A stretch of 9,644 bases of DNA from Planctomycetia bacterium (GTDB lineage: Bacteria > Planctomycetota > UBA11346), in NCBI GenBank assembly GCA_005801395.1, contig SYDV01000494.1, positions 1 to 9,644 on the forward strand, in the 5' to 3' direction. Below the pieces are notes generated by a model. That model made no database searches, was not told the DNA's origin, and was given only the letters and a program-made list of their open reading frames with translations. Positions 1 through 7,407 of the stretch are shown piece by piece (position 1 is the first letter of the stretch; each line of letters starts with the position of its first letter). Both the position numbers and the translations under genes were made by a program.

Positions 1-2
1 CG

Positions 3-1127
3 CCAGACCGCACACGATTAGCCCTTAATCGCGCACTGGTACGTCGCCAACCACCAACCAAAACATTGCGCTATCAGGTCACATCACGCTTAGGCGAAAT
101 GGCAAATGATGTCGATGATGCCTGTAGTCGAATCCCCGAACAATTAGACCCACGAGTTCGACAACTGGCACAAACTTGGCGCGATCAAGCTACACAGAAA
201 AACGAAATTATCACGCAAGGTCTAAAATATTTTCATACGAATGGTTTTAGTTACTCCCTAAATCCAGGAACCATGGCTGACGACAGTGTGGCGGATTTTT
301 TATTTAATAAACGAGCTGGTTTTTGTTCACATTATGCGACGAGTTTTAGTTTACTGATGCGCTGCGCAGGATTACCAGCACGAGTAATTGTCGGATTTCG
401 CCGAGGTGATTTAAATCAAGTCGGTGGTTTTATAATGATTCGTCACGATCACGCCCACGCCTGGAGTGAAGTCTATATCAATGGTTTTTGGCAACGTGTT
501 GATCCTACGATCGGCGTGCCTTTGGCCCCCGGCGAAACTAGTCCCGCAGCGTTACGTAACGAAAATAACAGCACCACGCTCAGTAGTAGCGAGCGCAAAC
601 CTTGGTGGATGCCCGAGTTACTTGATCAACCCTATCGAGCGGCCGCCCAATATTGGCAACTTGCCGAAGCACGCTGGGAAAGTTCCGTCATGGGTTTAGA
701 TAGTACCACTCAGTCATCATGGCTTGAAAAAATTGGCATCACTCGTTTTGCCCCCAGCTTTTTATTTATCAGCGTGATAACGGCCATCGGAATCGTCATA
801 ACCGTACTTTTGTGGTGGCGACAACGAGAACGCGCACCAATCAAAACCGACCCATTAATTATTTGGTATGACAGCTTTTGCGCACGTTTATCTCACCTGG
901 GTATCACCCGAGAGGCGTGGGAGGGCCCATTAGCTTTCACTGGGCGAGCTGCCAGCGCTTTACCAACGCATGCCCAACTCATCACCCAATTGGGGCAAGA
1001 GTACATTGCCCTACGTTACGGCACAGTGCCCGTTACTCGAGCCGTTCGCGCACGATTATTTGCCGCGTTACGTTTATTGCCGAAGCGAACCACAACACCC
1101 GCTTTCGTTACTGCTACCCAAAGCTAG
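3..1127 (+). CDS. TgpA-like membrane transglutaminase (DUF3488 family), 5' end cut off by the window
   Basis: The reading frame is open from base 3 to a TAG at 1127 (374 codons seen). The first in-frame start-like codon inside the window (TTG at 66) is not taken as the start, because coding sequence continues upstream to the edge. The transglutaminase-like core is clear: Cys in GFCSHYA (codon 324-326), His in HAHAWSEV (456-458) and Asp in RVDPT (501-503) form the expected Cys-His-Asp triad. After it comes a membrane segment rich in Ile, Val and Leu, ending in LLWWRQRER (about 759-830), then a cytoplasmic tail ending in an ALRYG motif, as in the DUF4129 tail of TgpA proteins. The N-terminal multi-pass membrane part would lie upstream. 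In Pseudomonas aeruginosa TgpA is essential, with its active domain on the periplasmic side; its natural substrate is unsettled. TgpA genes often follow moxR and DUF58 genes, which cannot be checked here. The stop lies 10 bases before thyA, suggesting co-transcription. Confidence 0.88.
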   Translation, partial: PDRTRLALNRALVRRQPPTKTLRYQVTSRLGEMANDVDDACSRIPEQLDPRVRQLAQTWRDQATQKNEIITQGLKYFHTNGFSYSLNPGTMADDSVADFLFNKRAGFCSHYATSFSLLMRCAGLPARVIVGFRRGDLNQVGGFIMIRHDHAHAWSEVYINGFWQRVDPTIGVPLAPGETSPAALRNENNSTTLSSSERKPWWMPELLDQPYRAAAQYWQLAEARWESSVMGLDSTTQSSWLEKIGITRFAPSFLFISVITAIGIVITVLLWWRQRERAPIKTDPLIIWYDSFCARLSHLGITREAWEGPLAFTGRAASALPTHAQLITQLGQEYIALRYGTVPVTRAVRARLFAALRLLPKRTTTPAFVTATQS

Positions 1128-1137
1128 AACCCCACCC

Positions 1138-1980
1138 GTGCAAACCTACCTCGACCTCCTGCAACATGTTTTGGATCATGGACGCAATCGTGAAGACCGT
1201 ACTGGCACCGGTACACGTGGCGTGTTTGGTTACCAAATGCGTTTTGATTTAGCCCAGGGATTTCCCCTGCTAACGACCAAGAAACTACATACCAAATCTA
1301 TTATTTACGAACTCTTATGGTTTTTATCCGGCAGCACCGACAACGCTTGGCTGACCGAGCGTGGCGTATCGATTTGGAATGAATGGGCCACCGGCGAACA
1401 ATGCGCACGTTTCGGACGAAAGGCTGGTGATTTAGGTCCGGTTTATGGTCATCAATGGCGAAATTTCGGCGCCACGAAATTACCGGATGGTACTTTCGCC
1501 AAAGACGGAGTCGATCAAGTCCGCTGGGTGTTGGATGAAATTAAACGCAACCCAAATAGTCGTCGTTTAATTATTTCCGGCTGGAATCCTGAAGAACAAA
1601 ATCAAGTCGCATTACCGCCCTGCCATACATTATTTCAATTTTACGTCCAAGATGGCGAACTCAGTTGCCAACTCTATCAACGAAGTGCTGATATTTTTCT
1701 CGGCGTTCCGTTTAATATCGCCAGCTACAGTTTATTAACCTTGATGATAGCTCAAGTTTGCGACCTTAAACCAGGCACGTTTGTTCATACCTTGGGTGAT
1801 GCCCATTTATACAGCAATCATTTCGATCAAGCCAAATTACAATTATCGCGCGATATCCGGCCGCTACCAACCATGACCTTAAATCCTACGGTTAAAGATT
1901 TATTCGCCTTCCAATTTGAAGATTTCACCCTGTCCGGCTATGATCCACATCCAGGGATTAAAGCCGCGGTAGCAGTGTGA
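1138..1980 (+). CDS. thyA: Thymidylate synthase ThyA
   Basis: The enzyme methylates dUMP to dTMP using 5,10-methylene-tetrahydrofolate and releases dihydrofolate. The protein has 280 residues if translation starts at GTG 1138. This start puts the phosphate-binding Arg of DRTGTGT at residue 21, as in the E. coli enzyme; longer in-frame starts (ATG 970) would lie inside the upstream gene. The catalytic Cys is in [12 protein letters not shown] (Cys162, codon 1621-1623). [11 protein letters not shown] supplies the paired phosphate-binding arginines, and [17 protein letters not shown] and YDPHPGIKA are family hallmarks. It is 16 residues longer than the 264-residue E. coli protein. The extra length lies between WNEWA and DLGPVYG (around [11 protein letters not shown]) and after HQWRNFGA; this looks like a normal subfamily form, not damage. 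No Shine-Dalgarno sequence precedes the GTG, but the upstream stop is only 10 bases away, so translation may be coupled. folA follows and recycles its product. Confidence 0.96.
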   Translation: MQTYLDLLQHVLDHGRNREDRTGTGTRGVFGYQMRFDLAQGFPLLTTKKLHTKSIIYELLWFLSGSTDNAWLTERGVSIWNEWATGEQCARFGRKAGDLGPVYGHQWRNFGATKLPDGTFAKDGVDQVRWVLDEIKRNPNSRRLIISGWNPEEQNQVALPPCHTLFQFYVQDGELSCQLYQRSADIFLGVPFNIASYSLLTLMIAQVCDLKPGTFVHTLGDAHLYSNHFDQAKLQLSRDIRPLPTMTLNPTVKDLFAFQFEDFTLSGYDPHPGIKAAVAV

Positions 1981-2000
1981 TGTTTTGATAAACCACTGAG

Positions 2001-2103
2001 ATTCACAAGAAACGCGGAGGATAGAGTAGGTGAAATGGGTTGTTCTATTCGGCTTATTTCTCTCTCCTCATCTAAACTCCGCGTCCCTGCGTCTCCTGTG
2101 AAC
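2001..2103. repeat. Degenerate inverted repeat between thyA and folA (REP/MITE-like)
   Basis: The left arm (2002-2019) carries TTCACAAGA then CGCGGAG. The right arm (2077-2102) carries the complements CTCCGCG (2077-2083, exact) and TCCTGTGAA (2094-2102, one mismatch). The right arm is 8 bases longer and reads as three related 9-base units starting at 2077, 2086 and 2095. The 57 bases between the arms have no evident structure. The arms resemble, from memory only, dispersed palindromes made of short CACAGAG/CGCGGAG-type units in environmental bacterial genomes. It fills most of the 151-base thyA-folA spacer. Confidence 0.55.
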
Positions 2104-2131
2104 GTCTTTCCTCTCTTTCTATAAATAGATA

Positions 2132-2617
2132 ATGAAACCACTCGCTCTTATTGTCGCCATGTCCACCAATCGCGTTATTGGCCAACAGGGTAATTTACCG
2201 TGGCATCATGCCGAAGACTTACAGCACTTTAAGCGCACGACCACTGGTCATGCGGTTATTATGGGTCGCAAGACCGCTGATTCGTTAAAGCACCGGCCAT
2301 TACCAAAGCGGCGTAATTTAGTCGTCACACGACAAAAGGATTTGTTGATACCTGGGTTTGAAATTTTTACTAATTTAGACAACGCTATTACTGCCGCTCG
2401 TAACGACGATGCCCAACCGTTTATTATTGGCGGCGGCGAACTGTACACCTTAGCTTTACCGCAAATCACTACCATGTATCTGACGATCGTTGCCAGCGAT
2501 GTAACAGGTGATGCCTTTTTCCCAACCTTTAATCAAGATGAGTGGCAAGAACGTGAACAGCGCGTGAGCGGACCGTTGACTTTCCGCACCCTCGATCGCA
2601 TTACTGCTAACCATTAA
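2132..2617 (+). CDS. folA: Dihydrofolate reductase FolA
   Basis: This enzyme reduces dihydrofolate to tetrahydrofolate with NADPH, completing the cycle opened by ThyA. It has 161 residues (E. coli 159). Landmarks in order: LIVAMSTNRVIG at the N-terminus, GNLPWHHAEDL with Trp24 and the acidic substrate-binding Asp29 (E. coli Asp27), VIMGRKTADSL and LPKRRNLVVTR at the NADPH site, and FIIGGGELYTLALP holding the Gly-Gly pair and the substrate-side Tyr. The C-terminal GDAFFPTF strand is also typical. The stretch TADSLKHRPLPKR is one or two residues longer than the common TWESIGRPLPGR, a small loop change. The ATG at 2132 has no Shine-Dalgarno sequence. A TATAAA at 2120-2125 just upstream could serve as a -10 box, which would give an almost leaderless mRNA, but no good -35 accompanies it. 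The thyA-folA order is a common bacterial arrangement. Confidence 0.96.
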   Translation: MKPLALIVAMSTNRVIGQQGNLPWHHAEDLQHFKRTTTGHAVIMGRKTADSLKHRPLPKRRNLVVTRQKDLLIPGFEIFTNLDNAITAARNDDAQPFIIGGGELYTLALPQITTMYLTIVASDVTGDAFFPTFNQDEWQEREQRVSGPLTFRTLDRITANH

Positions 2618-2694
2618 ATATTGAATGACGCGCAGCTGTCACGGCGACCAAGGTCGGACTTGGCACATGATGCCCGTTATCTAGCCTATTTATT

Positions 2695-3729
2695 ATGAGT
2701 GCTGATCACCACGCCTTAATTGCTTTAATCCGTAATGTGAACGGTATGACCCAGGAACAAACCCAGGTCGTTATCCACCATTTAATGGACGGTAGCCTGA
2801 CACCAGATCATGGCGCAGAAGTATTAGTTACTTGGAGTCAACGCGGTGAAACCGGACTCGAATTAGCCACCGTCGTTCAAGCCTTACTCAGCAAAGCCGT
2901 TCAAGTTCCTATCCCAGGTGGCATGGATTTATGTGGTACCGGCGGTAGCGGACTCGGACGTTTTAATGTGTCGACGACGACGGCCTTTGTCTTGGCCGCG
3001 GCAGGTATTCCCGTGGTTAAACATGGAAATAAAGGCAGTAAAATTCCAAACGGTAGTTTTGATTTACTCGAAGCACTTGGCGTACCTTTTCAATTACCGG
3101 TCACTCAATTAATTAAACTCCAAGCCGCAACCAACGTTTGTTTCCTCTTTGCCCGCGCAATGCATCCAGCAGTGGCCGCTGTTGCCCCAGCGCGAAAAAT
3201 TGCGAGCCAACGGGTGAACCGAACCATTTTTAATTTAGCCGGCCCTTTGGCTAACCCTTGCCGTCCACGTAAACAAATCATTGGTGTTACCGATGAAAAA
3301 ACGGCGCACGTCATTTGCGACGCCATTAAACTATTGGACTGCGAACGTGCCTTCGTGGTGCGTGGACATCCTGGCATTGACGAAGTCAGCATTACCGGCC
3401 CAACCCATGTGTGGGACGTGCAAAATGGACATACACATCACACTATTATCAAACGCATTCATCAACGCGGTATCGATCACGCACATTTACCCTGTGGTGA
3501 TGCCCAGGCAAATTCCGCGACGTTTCATCGTTTATTAACCGGGGATGAACGCGGTCCTTTACTCGACATGGTCTGCGCTAATGCCGGGGCCGCACTTGAT
3601 TGTTGGCATGGACGCAAAGTTTTGTCCGACAGCGTCGGTTTCGATGAAGCCAAAGCTTTATTCGCCACAGGTAAAGTAAAAACGGCCTTCGTTCGGCATT
3701 TGACCTTAGCCAAAGAACTTGCTGGCTAA
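2695..3729 (+). CDS. Divergent anthranilate phosphoribosyltransferase (TrpD) family protein
   Basis: The protein has 344 residues, usual for TrpD, with an N-terminal helical domain (about 1-70) and a PRPP-binding alpha/beta domain. Family motifs are present in order: DLCGTGG (78-84), RFNVSTTTAF (89-98), KHGN (109-112), LEALGV (125-130), HPAVAAVAPAR with Arg167 at the place of the anthranilate-contacting Arg, RTIFNLAGPLANP (176-188), and an Asp229-Glu230 metal-binding pair in HPGIDEVS. It departs from typical TrpD at active-site positions. The Asp after GTGG is Ser85. The usual segment after KHGN (R-S-V-S-S-x-x-GSAD) is KGSKIPNGSFD. About three extra residues sit before RTIFN. No other trp gene is present; the neighbours are thyA and folA. 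It may be a true TrpD of an unusual subfamily or a paralogue using another aromatic amine or base. Family membership is firm; substrate is not. No Shine-Dalgarno sequence precedes ATG 2695. A terminator follows the stop. Confidence 0.85.
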   Translation: MSADHHALIALIRNVNGMTQEQTQVVIHHLMDGSLTPDHGAEVLVTWSQRGETGLELATVVQALLSKAVQVPIPGGMDLCGTGGSGLGRFNVSTTTAFVLAAAGIPVVKHGNKGSKIPNGSFDLLEALGVPFQLPVTQLIKLQAATNVCFLFARAMHPAVAAVAPARKIASQRVNRTIFNLAGPLANPCRPRKQIIGVTDEKTAHVICDAIKLLDCERAFVVRGHPGIDEVSITGPTHVWDVQNGHTHHTIIKRIHQRGIDHAHLPCGDAQANSATFHRLLTGDERGPLLDMVCANAGAALDCWHGRKVLSDSVGFDEAKALFATGKVKTAFVRHLTLAKELAG

Positions 3730-3759
3730 AATCAGGCCGTTTAATAAAAAACCAATAAA

Positions 3760-3781
3760 AAACCCGGACCTAGCCGGGTTT
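3760..3781. terminator. Rho-independent terminator between convergent genes
   Basis: A perfect 8-bp stem, AAACCCGG (3760-3767) with CCGGGTTT (3774-3781), closes a 6-base loop ACCTAG. On the minus strand it is followed by a long T-rich run (TTTTTTATTGG and more, down to about 3744), ideal for ending the EF-hand transcript. On the plus strand the T tract is weaker (TTTCTATATTCT) but may still serve the trpD-like gene. It lies between the plus-strand stop at 3729 and the minus-strand stop at 3840. Confidence 0.85.
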
Positions 3782-3839
3782 CTATATTCTAACACGAATT
3801 AAATAGAAGACGCTTGTGGGGCGGTAGCCGCCGCGCGTT

Positions 3840-4328
3840 TTATTTAGGTTCCCGCTTCGGCATCAGAGCAATAAAAGCGTTACGAAATTCTTCGTTCGAT
3901 AATGATGCATCTTTATTAACATCATTCGTTTGAAAAACTTTTGCGGCGTGAGCTAAAACTAGTTGAACCCTTTCAGACTGAACATCTTCGCCACCACCTT
4001 CTGGACGAGGACGATCTTCTGGTTTACGCTCGACGTCGCCGTCGCGTCTACGCTCACCGCCCTCTCTCCGCATGGCATGTTCACGAACGGCTTTCATAAA
4101 TTCTGCCTGAGATACTTCGCCACTACCATCGGCATCAAAATGCGCGAAAGGACCACCGCCCTCCACCTTTTTAGCCGTCTCTGGAGCGGCTCCTAAATCT
4201 GGTAGTTCCTTCTCAGCGCGACGCGGCACATCAGGACGAATGCCGGGACCTTCGCCATCAGCCGCAGCGAATGCCAAGGGTGCTGTCAGTAACGCAGCGG
4301 ACAGCAAAATAAGTGAGCGAGAAATCAT
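3840..4328 (-). CDS. Secreted two-EF-hand calcium-binding protein
   Basis: This is a 162-residue protein with a signal peptide (hydrophobic run after MISRS, Ala-rich end about residues 19-23). EF-hand loop 1 is canonical: DADGSGEVSQAE at 65-76, with Asp1, Asp3, Ser5, Gly6 and Glu12. Loop 2, DVNKDASLSNEE at 136-147, keeps Asp1, Asn3, Asp5 and Glu12 but has Ala instead of Gly at position 6. A charged, probably disordered linker rich in Arg, Glu, Gly and Pro (about 87-120) joins them. Such small secreted EF-hand proteins are frequent in planctomycete-like and some proteobacterial genomes. Calcium binding is likely; the role is unknown. The ATG has GAGG about 5 bases upstream and a promoter just before it. 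The gene stands alone: it converges on the trpD-like gene across a terminator and is 175 bases from the esterase stop. Confidence 0.88.
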   Translation of the reverse strand: MISRSLILLSAALLTAPLAFAAADGEGPGIRPDVPRRAEKELPDLGAAPETAKKVEGGGPFAHFDADGSGEVSQAEFMKAVREHAMRREGGERRRDGDVERKPEDRPRPEGGGEDVQSERVQLVLAHAAKVFQTNDVNKDASLSNEEFRNAFIALMPKREPK

Positions 4329-4343
4329 AAGCGCCTCTATCGA

Positions 4344-4372
4344 AGTATACGAACGTGAGCTTTATTACCCAA
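4344..4372 (-). promoter_or_regulatory. Sigma-70-type promoter of the EF-hand gene
   Basis: On the minus strand, TTGGGT (4367-4372) and TATACT (4344-4349) are separated by exactly 17 bases. The -10 box matches 5 of 6 consensus bases, the -35 only the TTG half. The start point would fall near 4337-4338, giving a leader of only about ten bases that begins at or just before the GAGG ribosome site, so start and leader are tight. Confidence 0.5.
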
Positions 4373-4503
4373 GGTTCGGTAAGAATAGCACGAGTCATGA
4401 CTTAAGGTACCGCACCACCATGAGGAAACCATGAGCGTGTTGACAGAGCTTTGTCAGGCCTGGGGCTGAAGTTCTATCTCTGTGTCAGTTAGTCGTTTAT
4501 ACA

Positions 4504-5682
4504 CTACTTAGCTAATTTCGCCGCGTAACTTCCTGCTTTCGTTTCTGCCATCTTGTCCGCAATTTGCCGATAACCGTCTTTTACCGCAGCCAGTTTCGTC
4601 GGGTTTCCTGCCGCTGCCGATTCTGCTGCCATGACTTTGACCAGGGCTTGTAGGGCTTTGTCTTCGTCTTTGAGCGCCTTGTCTTTTAGCAACGTGCGTT
4701 GCTCGTCTTGGACTGCCTTTTTGGGTTCTTTTGCTGCTCCAGCAAATAATGGGTTCACTAATGCCAGTCCTAAAATAAAGTGTCGCTCTTTCATGTCACT
4801 AACAGCGGCGGCATCTGCTTGAACGGCGGCAATCCATACGGTTGCTATTTCACTGCCCAGTGGACTGCGAGCCAACATTGGAATATTCGCAAGCTCTTCG
4901 CATTGTTCACGACGATCTCGCGGTACCGACAGCGCAGCAATGGTTTGTAATTTTTCTTTTAATACCGCAATTTGGTCATTGCGTTCCGCTTTGGTTAACA
5001 GCGGCAAGGCAATAACCGTTTGTTCATAACAATATTCAACTAAAGGAATGACATCGTTATTGATATCACCATAAATATGACCTTCACTATGGGCAACAAA
5101 ACGAATGGGGTTTCCAGTCGATTTATATAATTCAGCGGCGCTTTCCTGTGTTTTGAAATCATGTACTTTATCAATCCGTCCTGCAAACATGCCAATGGCA
5201 CAATGTTTAGGTGCCACATCACCGTTACCACTGTGACCGCTCATTTGTACGCCTGCCCATTGTTCTGGATGGCGCATCGCTAAACGCACGCTGCACCAAG
5301 CTCCGCCAGATAAACCCGACGAATATCGCAATACTCGATGAATTCGTAAAACGGCTTCACTCGCCGCGATGGTCTTGTCCTGAATCTGATCAATGAGATC
5401 AAATGAAATTCCATTTTTACTGTCATTAATTGCCACGATCAGCATGCCACGACGATCAGCCCACGCGTGCCATTGTTTCGTATTCGGATTCGCTCCTGGA
5501 CTTGATAAAAATACCGTTGGGTAAGTGCGCTCTGGATGGGCGGCATACCCTTTCGGAACATACGCATCAAAGGTCCACGTTGTCCCAGCAATAGGAACGT
5601 CATCATGAAATCCCTCTGACAACGACTGAGCGCTCAACAGACCATTAAGAACACACCATAAGAATACTGAACGAATCATCAT
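4504..5682 (-). CDS. Secreted PHB-depolymerase/feruloyl-esterase-like alpha/beta hydrolase
   Basis: The protein has 392 residues from ATG 5682. This start is chosen because CGGAG lies 8 bases upstream and the protein then opens with a signal peptide (MMIRSVFLWCVLNGLLSAQS); an in-frame ATG at 5796 would add 38 residues that look non-coding. The N-terminal half is an alpha/beta hydrolase: a PTVFLSSPGANPNTKQW oxyanion-type loop, the nucleophile elbow GLSGG (Ser125), FAGRID with probable acid Asp171, and HSEGH with probable base His202. The layout resembles extracellular esterases of the poly(3-hydroxybutyrate) depolymerase/feruloyl esterase group; the actual ester is unknown. Residues from about 218 to the end form a Lys/Ala/Glu-rich helical region, ending in AAKLAK, that I cannot assign. 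The gene lies downstream of carA on the same strand with a 142-base spacer, so it may have its own promoter. Confidence 0.82.
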   Translation of the reverse strand: MMIRSVFLWCVLNGLLSAQSLSEGFHDDVPIAGTTWTFDAYVPKGYAAHPERTYPTVFLSSPGANPNTKQWHAWADRRGMLIVAINDSKNGISFDLIDQIQDKTIAASEAVLRIHRVLRYSSGLSGGAWCSVRLAMRHPEQWAGVQMSGHSGNGDVAPKHCAIGMFAGRIDKVHDFKTQESAAELYKSTGNPIRFVAHSEGHIYGDINNDVIPLVEYCYEQTVIALPLLTKAERNDQIAVLKEKLQTIAALSVPRDRREQCEELANIPMLARSPLGSEIATVWIAAVQADAAAVSDMKERHFILGLALVNPLFAGAAKEPKKAVQDEQRTLLKDKALKDEDKALQALVKVMAAESAAAGNPTKLAAVKDGYRQIADKMAETKAGSYAAKLAK

Positions 5683-5736
5683 GGCTTTATCTCCGTCATT
5701 TCGTTTCGGGACGGTGCAAACTACGTGGTTCATGGC

Positions 5737-5756
5737 CAACGACAATGGAGTCGTTG
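5737..5756. repeat. Short inverted repeat upstream of the esterase gene
   Basis: CAACGAC (5737-5743) and GTCGTTG (5750-5756) form a perfect 7-bp stem with a 6-base loop. It lies about 55 bases upstream of the esterase start codon, where an operator or a leader stem-loop could sit. No function can be read from it. Confidence 0.35.
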
Positions 5757-5802
5757 CTACCGCGACCGACCCATGACAGGTCGAAAATCTCCTCATATCG
5801 AA

Positions 5803-5826
5803 AACGAAGGCAATTTACGGTTCGTT
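5803..5826 (-). terminator. Weak terminator candidate at the carA stop
   Basis: AACGAA (5803-5808) pairs with TTCGTT (5821-5826) across a 12-base loop. On the minus strand the stem is followed by only a short T run (GTTTTCG). The stem overlaps the carA stop codon. With a 6-bp stem and poor T tract it may be inefficient, allowing read-through into the esterase gene. Confidence 0.25.
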
Positions 5827-6967
5827 AGCGCATGCGCTGACGAATGCTGTCGCGAAATTGACTAAACAAATACAACGGATCGGCTGGACCAGGACCTGCT
5901 TCTGGGTGGTATTGCACGCTAAATTGCGGCTTGGTGTCATGCGCGATACCAGCACAAGTATTATCATTTAAATTAATGTGGCTCATGTGCACGCCACTGG
6001 GTAATGATTTTGGATCAACGGCAAACCCATGATTATGGCTAGCAATTTCCACCGAGCCATCACTCAAACGTTTAATTGGGTGATTAACGCCACGATGACC
6101 AAATTTTAATTTGTAGGTCGATGCGCCATAGGCGAGGGATAATATTTGATGGCCCAAGCAAATGCCAAATAATGGGACATCGGTTTTAATTAATGCTTTT
6201 ACCGTAGCGATGCCCGTTGTTACTGCGGCAGGATCTCCTGGACCATTGGACAAAAATAAACCGTCGGGTTTGAGAGCTAAAATGGCTTCTGCACTTTGAT
6301 TAGCTGGCACCACCGTCACTTTAAAACCACAGGATTTCAGCAGTCGTAAAATATTTCGCTTAATACCAAAATCGATGGCCACGATATGGGCGGCACGTGG
6401 CAACGGCTCACCACCAATGACAGAGCCAAACGTCGCAGCCGAACTAGTTTCATTCCATTCGTAAACGCTACGCGTACCGACTTCACTCGCCAAATCTAAA
6501 CCCGCCATCGATGGTTGAGCTTTAACTTTCGCTAATAATTCCTGATCACTCATTGATTCCGTGCTAAGGACAGCATTCATCGCGCCACTAACGCGCAGTT
6601 TGCGCGTAATCGCACGAGTATCCACGTCATCAATCGCAATAATGCCAGAGCGGCGTAAAAAATCTGGTAATGATTCACGCGAACGAAAACTCGACGGCAC
6701 ATCACAGCATTGACGCATGACAAAACCGGCGGCCTGGGCGCGATCACTTTCCATGTCTTCCGGCGTGACGCCGTAATTACCAATTTCAGGATACGTCATG
6801 GTGACAATTTGGCCGCGATAACTGGGATCGCTAAGCACTTCCTGATATCCGGTCATGCCAGTATTAAAAACAGCTTCGCCACCAATAGTCCCAGTCGCGC
6901 CAACCGAACGACCGCGAAAAATGGTACCATCGGCAAAAGCGATACGGGCAGGTGCAACGGCAGACAT
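5825..6967 (-). CDS. carA: Carbamoyl-phosphate synthase small (glutamine amidotransferase) subunit CarA
   Basis: CarA releases ammonia from glutamine and passes it to CarB, which makes carbamoyl phosphate for arginine and pyrimidine synthesis. The protein has 380 residues (E. coli 382). The N-terminal CPSase domain shows GEAVFNTGMTGYQEVLSDPS (30-49) and GNYG. The class I amidotransferase domain shows FLSNGPGDP, the nucleophile in GICLGHQ (Cys270; E. coli Cys269) and the His354/Glu356 pair in YHPEAGPGP. All catalytic residues are present. The ATG at 6967 is supported by TGAGGAG 6-7 bases upstream. carB, often directly downstream, is absent here; the next gene on the strand is an esterase, so the large subunit must be encoded elsewhere. 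Confidence 0.97.
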   Translation of the reverse strand: MSAVAPARIAFADGTIFRGRSVGATGTIGGEAVFNTGMTGYQEVLSDPSYRGQIVTMTYPEIGNYGVTPEDMESDRAQAAGFVMRQCCDVPSSFRSRESLPDFLRRSGIIAIDDVDTRAITRKLRVSGAMNAVLSTESMSDQELLAKVKAQPSMAGLDLASEVGTRSVYEWNETSSAATFGSVIGGEPLPRAAHIVAIDFGIKRNILRLLKSCGFKVTVVPANQSAEAILALKPDGLFLSNGPGDPAAVTTGIATVKALIKTDVPLFGICLGHQILSLAYGASTYKLKFGHRGVNHPIKRLSDGSVEIASHNHGFAVDPKSLPSGVHMSHINLNDNTCAGIAHDTKPQFSVQYHPEAGPGPADPLYLFSQFRDSIRQRMR

Positions 6968-7056
6968 GAAAGCTCCTCAGGAAACGCGACGTGGGCCCGG
7001 ATAGCGATTGGGGGCGTAAAAGCTCGCGGACGCTACAAACCCAAGCGAGCGAGACA

Positions 7057-7086
7057 AGTCTAGCACATCGCTAACGGCTTCTTGAA
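7057..7086 (-). promoter_or_regulatory. Possible carA promoter
   Basis: On the minus strand TTCAAG (7081-7086) and TAGACT (7057-7062) are 18 bases apart, and the -10 carries an extended TGC just before it. Matches are moderate (3/6 and 4/6). It would give a leader of about 85 bases before carA. I see no convincing ARG box or attenuator in that leader. Confidence 0.3.
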
Positions 7087-7333
7087 CCACGCTTTGGCGC
7101 TGTTTTGTCGACGGGCGGTGGTTGGACGCATCACCTGATTCGGTTCAACCTCCAGCAGAGTCAGGCTTTGCAGCCTCCGTAAAGGATTCCGCATAAGCCA
7201 ACGCAGCTGTCGCTCAGTCCACTCATCATACCCATTCTGGGTCATCGATGCCGTTTGAAAAAAGCCAGAACAAGGAACTGAGAAACGGAGAAAAACAAAA
7301 TGATTTTCGGAATTGGTCTTAGATGCTACTTGG
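7063..7333. other. Gap upstream of carA, no confident gene
   Basis: A minus-strand frame (7060-7245, 61 codons from ATG 7245) is open here, encoding a Trp/Arg-rich peptide beginning MTQNGYDEWTERQLRW. It has no Shine-Dalgarno sequence, matches no family I know, and its stop codon sits in the proposed carA -10 box. It could be a real small protein but is weakly supported (about 0.2). A plus-strand 12-codon ORF (7301-7339, ATG at 7301, TAG at 7336-7338) with GGAG 8-9 bases upstream runs into the next hairpin. Confidence 0.3.
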
Positions 7334-7368
7334 CCTAGGCGAGGCTCTTTTAAAACGCCTCACCTAGG
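7334..7368. terminator. Long hairpin after the PepSY-like gene
   Basis: CCTAGGCGAGGC (7334-7345) and GCCTCACCTAGG (7357-7368) form a 12-bp stem with an 11-base loop. The single mismatch (C-A as read on the plus strand) becomes a G-U wobble on the minus strand, so the stem is fully paired in a minus-strand transcript, which fits a position 39 bases past the stop at 7408. The minus strand lacks a T tract, whereas the plus strand has CTTTTCG. It may act as a 3' end structure for the minus-strand mRNA or a weak plus-strand terminator. Confidence 0.55.
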
Positions 7369-7407
7369 CTTTTCGCTTCGTCTAACAATTACTGATTAGA
7401 GCTAATT

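Noticed and set aside
970..1137. Longer ThyA start at ATG 970
   Set aside because: It would overlap the transglutaminase gene by 158 bases, and the extra residues have no ThyA similarity. GTG 1138 aligns the N-terminus and Arg21 with E. coli ThyA.
2618..2694. Hairpin CCAAG/CTTGG between folA and the trpD-like gene as a terminator
   Set aside because: The stem is only 5 bp with no T tract after it; read-through from folA is more likely.
3105..3713. Minus-strand ORFs opposite the trpD-like gene
   Set aside because: They mirror the strongly conserved TrpD-family reading frame and lack any start signals.
5683..5796. Longer esterase start at ATG 5796
   Set aside because: The 38 added residues would place a signal peptide internally; ATG 5682 has a good ribosome site and begins a signal peptide.
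7060..7245. Minus-strand ORF of 61 codons upstream of carA as a firm gene
   Set aside because: It has no ribosome site and no recognised family, and its stop falls in the proposed carA -10 box; kept only as a remark in the gap entry.
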